64,000 nucleotides of DNA from Spongilla lacustris (lineage: Eukaryota; Porifera; Demospongiae; Spongillida; Spongillidae), in assembly GCA_949361645.1 (NCBI GenBank), contig OX442424.1, positions 2,621,015 through 2,685,014 on the forward strand, written 5' to 3'. Each line of letters starts with the position of its first letter. Position 1 is the first letter of the stretch. This document shows positions 23,701-36,940 of this stretch, one piece after another. The notes under the pieces were generated by a model. It saw only the letters and a program-made list of their open reading frames with translations. It ran no database searches and was not told the origin of the DNA. Both the position numbers and the translations under genes were made by a program.

Positions 23701-26700
23701 CCACACCCTCTGTATATCATGAAATGTCCATTTGCATAACGATGAAACCTGTACAGGTGTCAATACATTTGCATTTTTATACATCAGGGGCAGATCCAAA
23801 AATATTTAAAGGGGGAGGGGGGGGGGGGGGACACAGAAGGGAGTCAGTGCTGTAGGGGATGGGCCCTCCCCTGCACGCATGGAAGCATTGAATATTTAAA
23901 GAACATAGGTCTTAATATTAAGGTACATGTTTACATTTAAGATTATTGATTATCACTCAACACAACATATATGCACACATTGCAATGCATGAACAAAACA
24001 ACATATGTACATGTACTTACATGTAGATGAAAGGGGGGGGGGGGGTGTACATGTATGCACATCAGTAACATGTGGGTGTGCATGTGTGTACACATGCACA
24101 CCCACATGTTCAGTACATTTATACATAATGTGCTATGCATATACTTAGTGTGAGATACATGTGGATATGTGCTGTGCTCAGCTAACTGTCCTGTTAGGCT
24201 TCAGGAAGAGAGGGAGAGACAGGCACAGCTGAGAGGAGCTCCTAAGATAGACCCCAACACAGCTGCTACCATCATTCAGAAGGTTTGCATTGCATTGCTC
24301 AGGCTAATGATGCAGACATACATGTACATGTACACATGTATATACGAACATTTCATTAGACATGGAAAGGGTACTCCCAAAGGAAGAAGACAAAGGCTCT
24401 TAGAAGCAGCGAGCTAGCGTTTATTGGAATGGTGAGGACCAGCTCTTAGCAGGGCCTTGATTGTGTGGTGAGCGTTTATTGGGATCCAGGTCAGCACTGT
24501 GCAGCCTGCATCTCAGAAGAATCCCACAGTGAGCCTTACAAAGAAGATTGAGGTTAGTTATTGCAAAGATTAAAACATTAAGGTGTTGTTATACAGTGTA
24601 GGACATGTCTTTGCATGCCTATAATAGAGCTTGTTGAAAATATAGTTGCAGTGACCATATGCATTTACAGTTTTTTTGAAGGGTGAGGTGGTTTTACTGT
24701 ACATAGTGTGCAGTGTAATATGCATGTGAGCATGGGATCGGAAGGCACATTGTTCACAAGTGGAGGAGAGTTCATATTGTCCTCATCCCTGAAGGAGAAG
24801 AGAAGGCTTACTCAGGAACAATATGAGAAGGAGTATCAAGAAGTAAGCCAAGCACACTAGCCTTTAAAAATATATGTTACATGTATATGATTTACATGTA
24901 CATGTATTCCCCTTCTGTTTTGTGTCTGTTGTTCGACTCTCCTCCCCTCCCTTCTCTCCCTCCTCCATTCTCTACTCAATATCCGATACAAGGCACTGGT
25001 CAGCATCAGAGACAAGTTAAAAGAGGTGGAAGGACCGGACATGAGAGAGCAAATACAAGATCAAATAAGGCAATGGTTCCTTGAAGTAAGGTGAGCTACT
25101 TGAAACAGTGTATAAACAAGAGAAGAACACATACAAATAGCTGCAGTTTCAACATGCCACCCTTTGCACAGAGATGCTACGGGGAAGTTTCCAGACTACC
25201 CTGAAGCTGAAGATGGGGGCTCTGCAGCCATCTTCAAGAAGAGAGAGGAAGCAGTAAGCATTTGCCAATTCACTTACCACTTATTTTAAGTGCACCTGAT
25301 TTGCCTTGAGGTACCTCCACCAGAGGAGGAGGTGAGAGTGCAGCAATACTGGTCTGGCCACCAGGAATGTATGGTCCCTCTGTGCAGGGTGGGAAGAAGG
25401 GCAAGGGGAAAGGAAAGAAAGGAAAGGAGAAGGGAAAGGAGAAGGGGAAGAAAGGGAAGAAGGAGAAGGGAAAGAAGGGGAAGGGGGATGAGGTAAGTGC
25501 ATCCTAGGGGCCATGTTAAGGACGGGGCATCACTATTTGTGGCAATATGCTTCTTACAGGAGGAGGATCCAGGATTTGTGATGCCGCCATCAAACTTTGT
25601 TCCCACAGTAAATGAGGGATGTACTATCTACAACAGTAAGGCTGCACATAGTAGTCATGAGTGTGTTCCATCGCCCTTCTTGCTGGTGTAGCTGTGTGGC
25701 AGGACAGAGATGAAGCAGCCAACTTCCTTCAACGGCATGATGCAGAGCTCATCAAGCAAGATAAGAGGTGTGGTGTGTGTATACATGTATGTGTGTGTAT
25801 GTGGGTGTGGGGTGCATATGTGTATGTGTGGGTGTGTGTATGAGTTTGGCATACGTGTGCGGTGTATATGTGTTTGGGTATATGTATGTGTGTGGGTGTC
25901 TAAGTGTGTATGTGTGAGGTGGGAGTGTATTTGTGCATGCAGGTGTCTTGATGTATGTGTGTGTAGTATTTATACTACGTGTGATAAAAAGAATCTTCTT
26001 GACAGAATAGAACTGGAAGCAGAGATACGTGTTCAGGTGGATGAACTGATGAGAGAGGAACTCAAGAACCTTAAGCTTGTTAGACAAAGTTGTGGTGCGG
26101 TCTGATCATTATGGCAACATTCTGTGTCCTCCATTAGGCCGTAGAGCGAGACAAAGGGAAAGGCAAGAAGGGAAAGAAGGGCAAGAAAGGGAAGAAGGGG
26201 GTGAGTGGGTGGATGGGGGAGGGTAAGTAAGGAATAGGCAAGTGAATTAGGCAAACAATACTGATATCTTTAAAAAAATCAGATTATGATAGACAGTTAT
26301 GTACCGTAAAACTATGAGATGATGAGATGAAAATCAAATTACACTGTACAGGTAATTCATGTGCGTGGAATTATAGCAAATAAATAACAATATTATAGAC
26401 TGTTGCCGTCATTCATGGTACTCCTTTTGCTCACAGAAGAAAGGCAAGAAGGGTAAAAAAGGCAAGAAGGAGAAAGATTTAACCCCAGATAGGTAAGCCA
26501 TGAGGTGTAATGTACATGTACATTGTAACCACGTGTACGCACCTACTTTACCTCAAGGACCATTGAGTCCCTGTACGAGGAGCTGGTGCAGGAGGGGATC
26601 ATTGTCAAGTGTCCCAAGGCCAGGCTGTCTGACTACGAGGGTGAATACAGGTAGGACCCCTGTGTGTACATACATGTATACGGGTGTGTGCCCTTTAGCC

Positions 26701-29565
26701 TGCCCCCCCTGTGGTCTTTCTGCAGCCACCTGGCCTCCATCTTGCTGCAGTCGGACAAGGAGCCAATGCCAACTGCAGCAGATGTGCGAAGGGTGGTCAC
26801 TGAACTGTGCATCCTTCCACTGGGTAGGAGTGGGGAGGAGGGTGCCTTCTTCCAACACATAACAATCAAATGACGTCTGACGTCTCTCCCCCTAGGGTCA
26901 CAGGTTGTGCACGAGAAAGCACCTCATACCAAGTCTGTGGTGCTTGTGGGTCCTCATGGTGTTGGAAAGAAGCTGTTGGTGCATGCCATTTGCACGGAGA
27001 CGGGGGCCAACATGTTCAACCTCACCCCTGGAAATATAGCCACCAAGTACCCTGGCAAGTCAGGGATCAACATGCTCCTTCACATGGTGTTCAAGGTATA
27101 AGTGATGGGGGAGGGGGGAGGAGAGGGAGGAGGGGAGGAGAGGGAGGAGGGGAGGAGAGGGAGGAGGGGAGGAGAGGGAGGAGGGGAGCTGCTTATAGTG
27201 CACCCTTGACTCTTGTACATGTGTGTAGGTGGCAAAGGCATGGCAACCCTCTGTGGTTTTCATTGATGACTGCGAAAGGACATTTATGAAAAAGGTTCCT
27301 AAATCAGATAAGGTGAGTGACATTTTAGGGTGTGCATGTCCTGAAGTAACCAATCTACACATTTAAGATTTGATATTAAAGTCCGCGACAGCATCGAGGA
27401 AGTACATGTACATGTACATGTATGTTGCAATGTGGTGGTCAAATTATGCAGCAATATTGCGGTCCATGTGCTAATAGAGAGATTTGTATCTGCTATATTG
27501 AGGCAAAGATTTCTCATGATTTTATCAAGGTTGAGGGCTTCAAATTTTCAATTAAAACATTTAAAGGACTTAATTTGGTACCGCGTAGATTTTTTCCACT
27601 GAAATCTGTTTCTATTGGATATGAGGCATCCAAAACAAATTTTAGCATATTTTTCTGTGTTCCATTCTTAGGATACACTTTTCTGAAGTTTTTCCCCCTT
27701 TTACATGTTTTGAGTAAACCAACTACGGCTGTATGAATACATTAAGCTCACTTAATCCCTGACAACTTTAGAAATGGTGTGTTTTTTAAGAACAAAGCAT
27801 AGAAAAAATATGGGAATGGTTGTTTAGGATGTGGGAAAAAATCAAGAGTTACCAAATGAAGTCCTAAAAGTCAAAGTAAAATGATTAAGTTGAAAAATTG
27901 AAGCTCTAAACATTAATAAAATCAGGGAAAAACTTTACTTCAATATAGCAGAAACATAGACTCTATTGGTGCATGGACCACGATATTGCCACTTAATTTG
28001 ATTGCCACATCGCAGTATACATTTGTACTTCATCGATACTGTCGTTGACTTTAGTCACTAGCTATCAACTAAATGTGCATGTGGTATAGAATGGAATTGG
28101 TATGTACACCATTCAACCACTAAAACTTGTGATGCTACATGTACATGTACATGTAACTGTAGGCTATGATACTTTTTACAATCAAATACTCACATACATG
28201 TACATATGCACAACATGTACATATATGTAGGCTGATCCCAAACGTGTCAAAAAGGCGTTGCCCAAAATACTGAAGGGATTGAAACTGGAGGACAGAGTGA
28301 TGATTATTGGTGCCACCAGACGACCATTTGGTACGCCAGAGCATGGAATGACCCCCTCACCACCCCACCCCACCATCCTTCATGCTCATTTGCACGAATA
28401 CATACAATTATGTACATGTATATACATCATGTATATATATCATGTATATATATATTATAAATTATATATAATTATAATTGTAATTATATATAATTATAAT
28501 TATAATTATATATACATGTACATGTACATGTACATTGCACATGTGCACATGTGTACACTCTTATGCGTGCCACCGTACGTACAGATGCGGAAGTAAAAGC
28601 TTTCTGTAGTATGTACCAAAGGATTGTCATGATCCCCAGACCAGACTATGGGTCCAGAATGAGTGAGTTGGTACTGATAACACAGTGAGACATGCATATA
28701 TATATATACATGTGTGGTCCACATAGTACTCTGGAAAAATATGATCACCAATAGTGGTGGCCAGTTGACAGATAGTTTGGACCTCAGCTCTCTGGCCAAA
28801 GTGACTGACGGCTTCACACATGGTGACATCCACACTGCTGTGACCTTTGTGCTTACTGAGAAGAGGATACAGCAGGTTTGTGTGGCAGGGAGGAGATATT
28901 TAAGCAAGCAGCTAGCTGTCCAGCTATTCAACATCAGCTACTAATAGGACCATCACTTATTATGTATCGTTTAGTAGTTATGTGTGCATCTTGACACCAC
29001 ATAGCTTCGTCGCAAGCCACTGACAGCAGCAGAGTTTGTTCCACCCCTGTCCAAGCTGGATCCAGTCTACGAAGAGGAAGAGCTAGAACTGAAGGTGTGT
29101 GATGTGCATGAGGTGGGTGTGTGGTCATGATCATATTCATGATCAATTTTCATGATACAGTTGCGACTCACTTTGGGTAACACATATGCGAAAAATAAGG
29201 CACATTTATTGGCTATAAGTGGAGAACTTGGAAAATACAAGTTTTGATTAGATTTTCTTCATTATTTTAAGCATACACAGGTTTCCACTAATTTTCAATA
29301 TTTTGTACATGTACATACACGTACATGTAAGTGGGCTGCAAATTTTTATGCATAAGTGAGTCGCTACTGTACCTGCAATAATTGTACTGTGAATATGCTC
29401 AGGATCATACCCTACCCTGGATGAGTGGTATGTCACTTTTGTGTATAATTGTAGAACTGGTACACAAAGACCCCTCTGGGCAAGAAGAGAGAAGCAGCGA
29501 TTAAGGCTCTTGAAGAGCCAGAGGACCCAAAGGGGAAAAAGAAGGGTAAAGGAAAGAAGAAATAA
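20727..29565 (+). CDS. IQCA1: IQ and AAA domain-containing protein 1, dynein regulatory complex subunit 11
   Basis: Thirty exons in phase give 823 residues, close to the length I recall for the human protein. Exons: 20727-20737, 20809-20899, 20963-21049, 21461-21519, 21870-21960, 22423-22542, 22600-22650, 22986-23041, 24198-24282, 24360-24431, 24505-24552, 24795-24842, 24993-25090, 25172-25253, 25311-25331, 25388-25492, 25560-25635, 25692-25767, 26006-26078, 26138-26200, 26437-26492, 26558-26650, 26726-26823, 26896-27095, 27229-27312, 28231-28330, 28585-28662, 28727-28875, 29005-29094, 29455-29565. Landmarks: [19 protein letters not shown], an IQ motif ([14 protein letters not shown], about 213), Lys/Gly linkers (about 341-375 and 456-490), Walker A GPHGVGKK (572-579), Walker B VVFIDD (629-634), a GATRRP sensor-like loop (675-680), and a [11 protein letters not shown] end. 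The product is an axonemal nexin-link ATPase-like subunit. The start of exon 12 is the least certain boundary. Confidence 0.92.
21054..21398. repeat. ACACATGC / (CA)n microsatellite, IQCA1 intron 3
   Basis: CA dinucleotides with interspersed CATG, units near 18-26 bp (ACACATACACATGCACACACATG). Intronic. Confidence 0.95.
22735..22960. repeat. (CCCTCCCTCTCT)n polypyrimidine array, IQCA1 intron 7
   Basis: CCCTCCCTCTCT repeats of 12 bp, purest at 22790-22915. They lie just upstream of the acceptor at 22985 and extend the polypyrimidine tract of an intron that begins with a GC donor. Confidence 0.95.
23240..24080. repeat. IQCA1 intron 8 with homopolymer runs
   Basis: Intronic sequence with a C run at about 23255-23271, a CCTACACC... 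minisatellite at 23667-23706, and G runs at 23811-23830 and 24033-24046. No exon seen. Confidence 0.8.
27105..27187. repeat. GGAGGAGAGGGAGGAGG minisatellite, IQCA1 intron 24
   Basis: About five 17-bp units of GGAGGAGAGGGAGGAGG, immediately after exon 24. Confidence 0.9.
28425..28540. repeat. AT-rich palindromic microsatellite, IQCA1 intron 26
   Basis: ATATAT and AATTATAATTATAATT runs followed by (TACATG)n. Self-complementary, intronic. Confidence 0.9.
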
Positions 29566-30984
29566 TTTTCTTTGCAAGGATTGGAACCTCACTAGTCACA
29601 CATTTTTATGACACAATCAAGATGTAATATGGTGATCATGTGGTATTAACTATCAATGACGTCACCTATACTATTTTGTTCTGGGTTACAAGACGCATAA
29701 TGTTTGACACTATGTTATCTGAACTCACTGCCACATACGCAGAAAAACCTCATGTGTGTGAATGTGTGTGTGGGGGGGGGGCCAAGGGTGATATGATTCA
29801 TGGATATCTACTCTCATGTACCATTGGTATTGTGCCACACCCACCATTCTATATTATTTTTAATGATTACAGTAGTGCAATGCAACTTATATATGCAAGG
29901 GAAAGTGACTCAGGGAATTTTATTCAGGTTAACATTGAGCATAATCAGTCCTTACTGTTGTTAACTGGTTATAATGTCCAATTTCGATTTTAGACTGCAC
30001 TATTACATGTACACATGTATGAATGTGTTCCAACAGCGTTGTATTCTGAGCAGTAACGTTACTGTATCCTGAGTACTGATTTACGTGCAGCTTTGGACAT
30101 GCAAGCTCTATACTAGTCTGTGCGATATACATTGGCAAAGTGATGTAGGATATAGCTATATAGGTTTATTGTTGCATGTTTCGATTATATATCCTACTGT
30201 AACACATGCAAGTTCAATTTTAGATCTGTCAAATTAAATGTATTAAAATTGCTAATTTTAATGCTCTATAATACCGGTACATGCATGAATAATTCTAACT
30301 AAAGTCAAGTTTAACCTAGGCTAACTCTGCTTAGCAGGGCCTTTGCATGAATAGAATTGTTATATCATATGCATGGGATCATAGTATATTACTACTTGAC
30401 TCACATATTATATCAACTTTTAAGATATCATATCTTTTGCTCAGTTTTGCTGATACATGTATATCATTAATCACACCAGCATAGAATACATTTGAAATTG
30501 ATCATGAGTTGCCGGGATCCTTTCCAATGCAACATGTGGTACATACCCGGTATAATCACTTCAGTTTACAATGTCAAAGCCTTCTCAGCTCAGCTTATGA
30601 CAACAATTAGATTAATTCCTCTGATGCATTTCAACAGACCGGCCCTGTCGAAATATATAAAAATCCATGTGGTAAAAAAAGCAATCATTACATTGTATAC
30701 CGGTATATGGTGTTAAATGTGCTATGCATCCGTCATTATATTTTACCTTTGTGACCTACACTAGTCGTGTGTATACACACATACATGGATTGAGCTTGGT
30801 CAGGTATAAAGATGGAGGGCCGGGGCGGGAAGTGGGGGACCCCTCAGGCAAAGGTTGGCTGCTTGGACAATGGCAAACGAAAGCCATGCTAGGATATAGT
30901 CACATGTTTGAGCAAAAGGTTTCTGCCATTTACATGTAGATGCAATTAATAGATGTAGCCTCCATCAACTGATATGACCATGCA
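29566..30984. other. Downstream of IQCA1, no gene seen
   Basis: The IQCA1 3' UTR is expected at the left end. The rest is AT-rich sequence without splice-supported open frames. Confidence 0.5.
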
Positions 30985-31345
30985 AAGTTACCTCTATACT
31001 TTCTTCAACTGCTTGTTTGTATATATCCTCTTTTAATTCTTGAGCTCCTGATTCAAGAACAGTTTCTGGTGTACAATTACTCTAGCTATAGGATGCATGA
31101 GCATCCATACTGTCTGTATCAATAAGTTCTATGTCAAACAGTGCCTCTACATGAGGTTGCCATATACATGCACCACACACCCTCAAATCAAGCTGTGGTC
31201 CTGAGTCACCTGATTTTATATCTGCATCTCTGGCTTTCCTGACAATATGTGTCCAAACCTGTGCAACAATGTCACCAAAATAATAATGAAACATTATATC
31301 AGTTAAATCATCCGCATTCATTATCCCCAAGTGAAGATATAGCAA
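30985..31345 (-). pseudogene. Degenerate transposon-type coding fragment
   Basis: The minus-strand frame contains DDLTDIMFHYYFGDIV, VWTHIVRKARDAD, SGPQLDLRVCG and HVEALFDIELIDTDS. After a break near 31085 it continues with ELKEDIYKQAVEESIEV. Similar strings recur in many copies in invertebrate genomes as part of transposon-associated proteins, which I recall but cannot name precisely. There is no start, and the fragment is broken. Confidence 0.5.
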
Positions 31346-31465
31346 ACACAGTTGACAAGACTTGGGTTACTGAAAATGAAAGTTACTGAACATGACAGTC
31401 AAGGGATACACCATATTCACTATACTGTTAACAATTGTTTCTATTAGTCCATGCATCTGTGCACC

Positions 31466-31603
31466 TCCCTCCCTCCCTCCCTCCCTCCCTCCCTCCCTCC
31501 CTCCCTCCCTCCCTCCCTCCCTCCCTCCCTCCCTCCCTCCCTCCCTCCCTCCCTCCCTCCCTCCCTCCCTCCCTCCCTCCCTCCCTCCCTCCCTCCCTCC
31601 CTC
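31466..31603. repeat. (CCCT)n tetranucleotide repeat, about 34 copies
   Basis: A pure CCCT array with no interruption. Confidence 0.98.
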
Positions 31604-32174
31604 AGTTTTTATTTCACAACAGTGCCCAGCTGTTATATTTGGAAGTGTGCTACAAAGCAGTCTTAATTAAATCTTATAGGAAGTTGGAAGACCACAGTTT
31701 GGAATTTCCAAATGATTATTTTTCCACTTGAAGTCAGTCTTGGTTAAACTGGTCATGACTTTACATGTGCATAAAGAAGACACAGATGCTAGACCTTCAT
31801 GCAGCAGCCAATGAGTTTGAGAGCATTTGGAACTTCTGTTTCATTTACTACTTCAGGCAAATCTAAGTGTAAGACCTTCGACTTTGCTTGCATGCCCCCC
31901 TGTTGACCCAAAATGTACTGCGTAACACACATCTGATAATAAATAAGCTTGCTTGTACAATCCCCCCCCCCCCCCCCCCCCCCAAGGAAAAAAAAAAAGA
32001 TTAATTTACTATATATACGTACAGCCGTGTCTTAATTAAGTTGAGTAAAAACTACAGAAACAAGAAACAATACTGACATCCATATATTACATTGATATGA
32101 GCTATGAACTTTTAATCATTCGTTTTTAAAAAGTTTTGTTGTTGTTGATGAGCATTTCTGTAGTTCTGCTACTC
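31604..32174. other. Spacer 3' of the annexin gene
   Basis: Contains a C run followed by an A run (about 31963-31998). The annexin 3' UTR is expected at the right side. No other gene. Confidence 0.5.
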
Positions 32175-35100
32175 TTAGTTAGGACCAACTATAGCCAGCA
32201 GCAGCTTGCGGTAATCTCCAGAGGTATCTCCTTCAATCATTTTGCCCAATGTAATATGGTACAACTCAAAGAACCTCTGCTTGATCTCAACTAAGTCAAT
32301 CTAAAAATATAAATAAAACAAAAATTAAAAAAACATTATAAGTTTAGTTGTACTTAAATAATAATGTTGGATGGATGTTTCACTGTTTGTCATTTAGTGC
32401 ATTTTGTACCTCACTCCGTGACACTACCACTCTAATCAGTGTATCATCATCAGTCCCCAGACCCTTCATACTGTAGTAAAGCCTGTCAGCAAAGTAGTCT
32501 GGACGGCTGTAGACATTCTGGACTGTGTGAGCAGGATGAAATGGTTGTAGAACGTTTGTATTAGAGTGGGAAAGCACAAAGCAATTATGCTTATGAGCAG
32601 TGATGCTGAGAAACAACTTTTATTGCCATTTAAAACAATATCTCACTGCCAACATATCAGTCCATCTATCTGGTTTTTGAAAAAACCCAAAGCAACTTTC
32701 AGCATCATTGCTTCATATTTCATTCTCTGGATACAAAGTATTTTTGTAATAGATGTGAGTCCTAACTGCTGGTTTAACATGTGGTTGCAAATCACACAAT
32801 TACCTATAGTCACATTGATTAATTGCTGGATTTTCAACCTTGCTATGACTAGCATCACTTGCAGAGCAATGGCACAAATACTTCAAATGCTTATACAGAA
32901 ACAGTAAAGCTTCAAAACGTAGAGAGATAGAAATATTGAATTGATTCTTTTCCCCTTACACAATGAAGCCTACACGGTAAATTAATTAAACAATTTCACA
33001 GGCGAACAGATGTATCTAATGAAGCATAGATCACCATCAATATGACCATTACAATTCAATTTACTTCCTTGATGCTGCCTTATATTAATTCACACCTTTC
33101 ACCCTGAATCACCCACCATAAAGTAAACAATACACTTATTTATGGGCATTCCATGATGACCCACCTATAGTCTTCAAGCTCTTCTTAAGGTCACCACCTG
33201 ACATTTCGCGATCAATAGAACTAAGTATGTCTCGCAGTGCAATCTGCATCAAGTGGAATCATAAGAACATATAACTGATCAATTAATGCCAAGTTGGCTA
33301 CAATGTACATGCCGGCACAGCAATCTAATTCAGCCATGTTTTGCAGTACTGCATGACTATTTGATACTAACTCTGATAACACTGCGAATCTCTACTAAAA
33401 CTGTAATGGCATATTGTGATGTTCACCGGTTACGTAACCGAACGGCCGGTTTCATAACCGGGCTGAACAATTATAGGAGATGTGTATATTATTGTTTTTA
33501 AAAGGCTAATGTGTATTTTTAAGAATATTTGCTATGCAACGGGCCAACCGGTTACGTAACCTGACACACTGGTGATGCAGCAGGTCGTTGTGGCCCATTA
33601 TGTAACCGGCCAAGTTATATGCCATGTTTATAGGGTAGGTGTTTATGCAGAAAACCTGTCCTATAGTTTAAGGGTTGCATTGTTTGAAGTGGCACAAAAA
33701 AACCCCAGTAAATTTAAACTGACCTTTGCATACTCATCAAAGGTGGCCCTCAGCTGAGGGAAGCTGCGACTTCCAATAATCAAGTTGAACTTGGATTCAT
33801 CGTTTCCCCATCTATTCTCCCCAGCCAGGTACAGTTCATGGGCTTCCCTCCTGGCCTTCTCAAGGTCAACTTCAGATGACTCATCACGGGCACCCTATGT
33901 AGGAGAGGTGGGAGGGGTTGGGCACACTGTTAAGTGCATGCACCACATACCTGACACATAATTGCTAGGAGCCTTTTGAAGCTTCCACTGGTTTCGCGAT
34001 TGACATCTTTCTCAAGATCTCTGCTAATAGCTGATGCAAAAGATACATGCAAATATTTATATTAAAGATCTATATCCTGTTATTAAAATATTGGTGGTTT
34101 TTCTAATAGAAATAATAATGCATGGAATTTTACCTGTTTTATATGCAGCCACTATATTCCTGATTTCCTGAAGTGACAATCTATGAATACAAAGTTACAC
34201 TCCTTTCACGTAATGCCCACCTGATTGGTCCTAGTGCACAGGATCTCTATTAGCACAGATTCATCAGTCCCCAGACCCTTCATGGCTTTGTAAAGGCAGT
34301 TTGCATCGTACTGGGCCTTGGTTTCCATCAGGGCTAGAACTAGGATCCTCAAGTTTCCACTGAGTTCAGAGTGCAAATCTTCCACCAGATTCTGCCAAGA
34401 ACATGATTACATTAAAGGATGTGCCGCAATACATTTCATATGAGGATTATTTTGAATCTGGCAAGATTTGCTTTTATCAGTGCTAGCTGCCATTTAAAAA
34501 AATAATCCTGTGATGGGTACATAAGAAATACTACTGTAACAATTATTATATAATGCTCAGTTTTACTAAGAATGTAAAGGAAATCCATGTTTTGTATTTG
34601 GTATGGAATAGCTTTATTTTGAATTGCCATAAACACTCATTATGTGCCGTTTTACAAAATCATGGAGTACCATTTGTGCATGCATTATTTGCCGGTTGGT
34701 GGTTAAGGAGGTATATGTACGCCAGTATTGTCATTAAAGAAACAAATTACATAATATGTCTCATTTTATGCCATTTTGCATCAATTTAAAGTTGGGTGCT
34801 GGATTTGATTAGATTTGAAATACAAAGATAAAAATAACAGAAAAAACAAGCATACACAAATTCTAAGGCACGTAATGGCAAGCAAACGTGCACTTACAAA
34901 CTGCCTATAACAAACAGCTCAAAGTTTAAACTTGAATCAACAGCCCTAAATACATATTGCTGATGTATGTATATACACTGCAAATACGTTGGTTGATATG
35001 TCAAATCAAACGTTTTCAAACCATTGATTTCAAATGCATGCAGATGGACCTAGCAGTTTTCATGGTACAATGTCCAAACTTAGCAGTTTGGTCAGTGTGG

Positions 35101-36909
35101 TTTAATTAGTGAACCAAACCAATCGTTATGGAGATGAGTAGCTAAAGGTGTACTCCAGCGACACAACAAACTGAAGCCATGTGAACATGCAAGTATATAG
35201 TTCCAGGCAGAGACGAGACTGGTGACAATTGGTATTCAAAACTACACAGTAGGGAGGGAGTCACGCCCCCCAAAATACGTCGATAACTGTAAATATACAT
35301 GTATTTGACGATAGTTCCATGCCGAGAAGAGCGTACATAGCTAAGCTACATAGTCGCGCGCCCCCAAAACACGCTGGTAACTATAAACACAGTTCCGGTG
35401 AATAGCTACATAAAAATCGATCAAGATGGCGAGTTTAGGTGCTGGGGACGGAAAGCACGTGTCTGAGGTTTGAATACCACTCAAGGCAATTTTTTACCCC
35501 CCAATAGGTAACTCAAACTTCGGACCAAAAGCAAGAATAAACCAACAGAACTAGTTTGGGAAAATTAAGCTTGAGTTTGGTTTACACTGTGTAGAGGTCA
35601 GGAGACGTAGATATAACCAAATTTTGGTTTGACGTACATAGCAACCAATTTATACGTCCACAAATTTGAGCAAACTAAAATTCAAGCAATAATTATATAT
35701 ATATGTTTGCACCGATTATAATGATGTCACGACTGGTGTACATCGAATGCATGTATATTGTACGTAAGTCTATGGGGCTTGGGGCTTCATAGCTATACAC
35801 ACACTTTTCTTAGACGTCACGTATATGTGTTAATTACATGTACATTCCATGCATGCATACTTCCCTTACGTGAAACGTGCAACTGGCTCACTGTACAAAA
35901 GAACTGCCGTTCTAAATGAGAGTAAAGTTGGCACGTGATTGTGCTTATGTACTATGTATACGTCCACCAATTTTTTTTGGAAACTGAGGCGGGCGGGGAT
36001 GAGAAACAAGCAATTTATATTATATAGTTTAGTCGAAAGATGGGCCACTCTTGTTGCCACATGTTGTGACATTTCAAACGGCTCAAGTCGATTCTCTCGA
36101 ATTGAGATTGTGCAATACTGCAAAACCACTTAGCGTTGCCCCTCTCAATTTTCATTGCCTCTCATTCTATTCTAGTTATAGAGCGTATTGAAGCCGTGGA
36201 AACTGAGCAGTGAAGTGGTTAAATTTTACGGCCGGTACAAAAGTTGGTGCTCAGGGATGTTAAGGCAGCCTACACAAGAAAACATATTTACATGATGTTG
36301 AACAAGTATGTTCATGATTACATCATTATGACATAGTGTAAATCACTAGCATTGCGATCGTACGGTAGATATTTTTGTAAAGCATTCATACCTATTGTCA
36401 TGCCAGGGTATTCTAGCGCTTAGATTTCATATATATGACGCGTAGAAGTTTTGGCTTGACAATATAAAGGTTGCAGCTGTCGAGCGGGAAAGTTCAGTTA
36501 CGTCATATTTTATCGCCTTAAGAGGGTCGTTTGTGAAAAGCAAAACGGTGCAGATGAAGACGAGGGCGGATAAGAGGACTTTTGTGCCTGGTATGTTACA
36601 CGATGTTTTTATTGCTCATCTACGCTTAGGATGTGATTGGAACGTTCTTGGTTCGCTAAATATAGTCGTGTTTATTGTAAATACGCCGCCATTTTGAATA
36701 GTTACTAAGCAGGATTGCTACGAAGGCTAAAGTAAATCTTACACAACCTAAGCGTAACTTTGTCCAGCGTGTAGGGTTCTAACATAATATGGCATTTATT
36801 GCTTGATCCGTGCATTGCTATATCTCCGCTTCTATCGCTCGATGGCTAATTGCTACCAATACGTACGCTTGCAAGTAAACCCGAACAATCGAACAACACT
36901 ATTAGGTGG

Positions 36910-36940
<31 letters not shown>

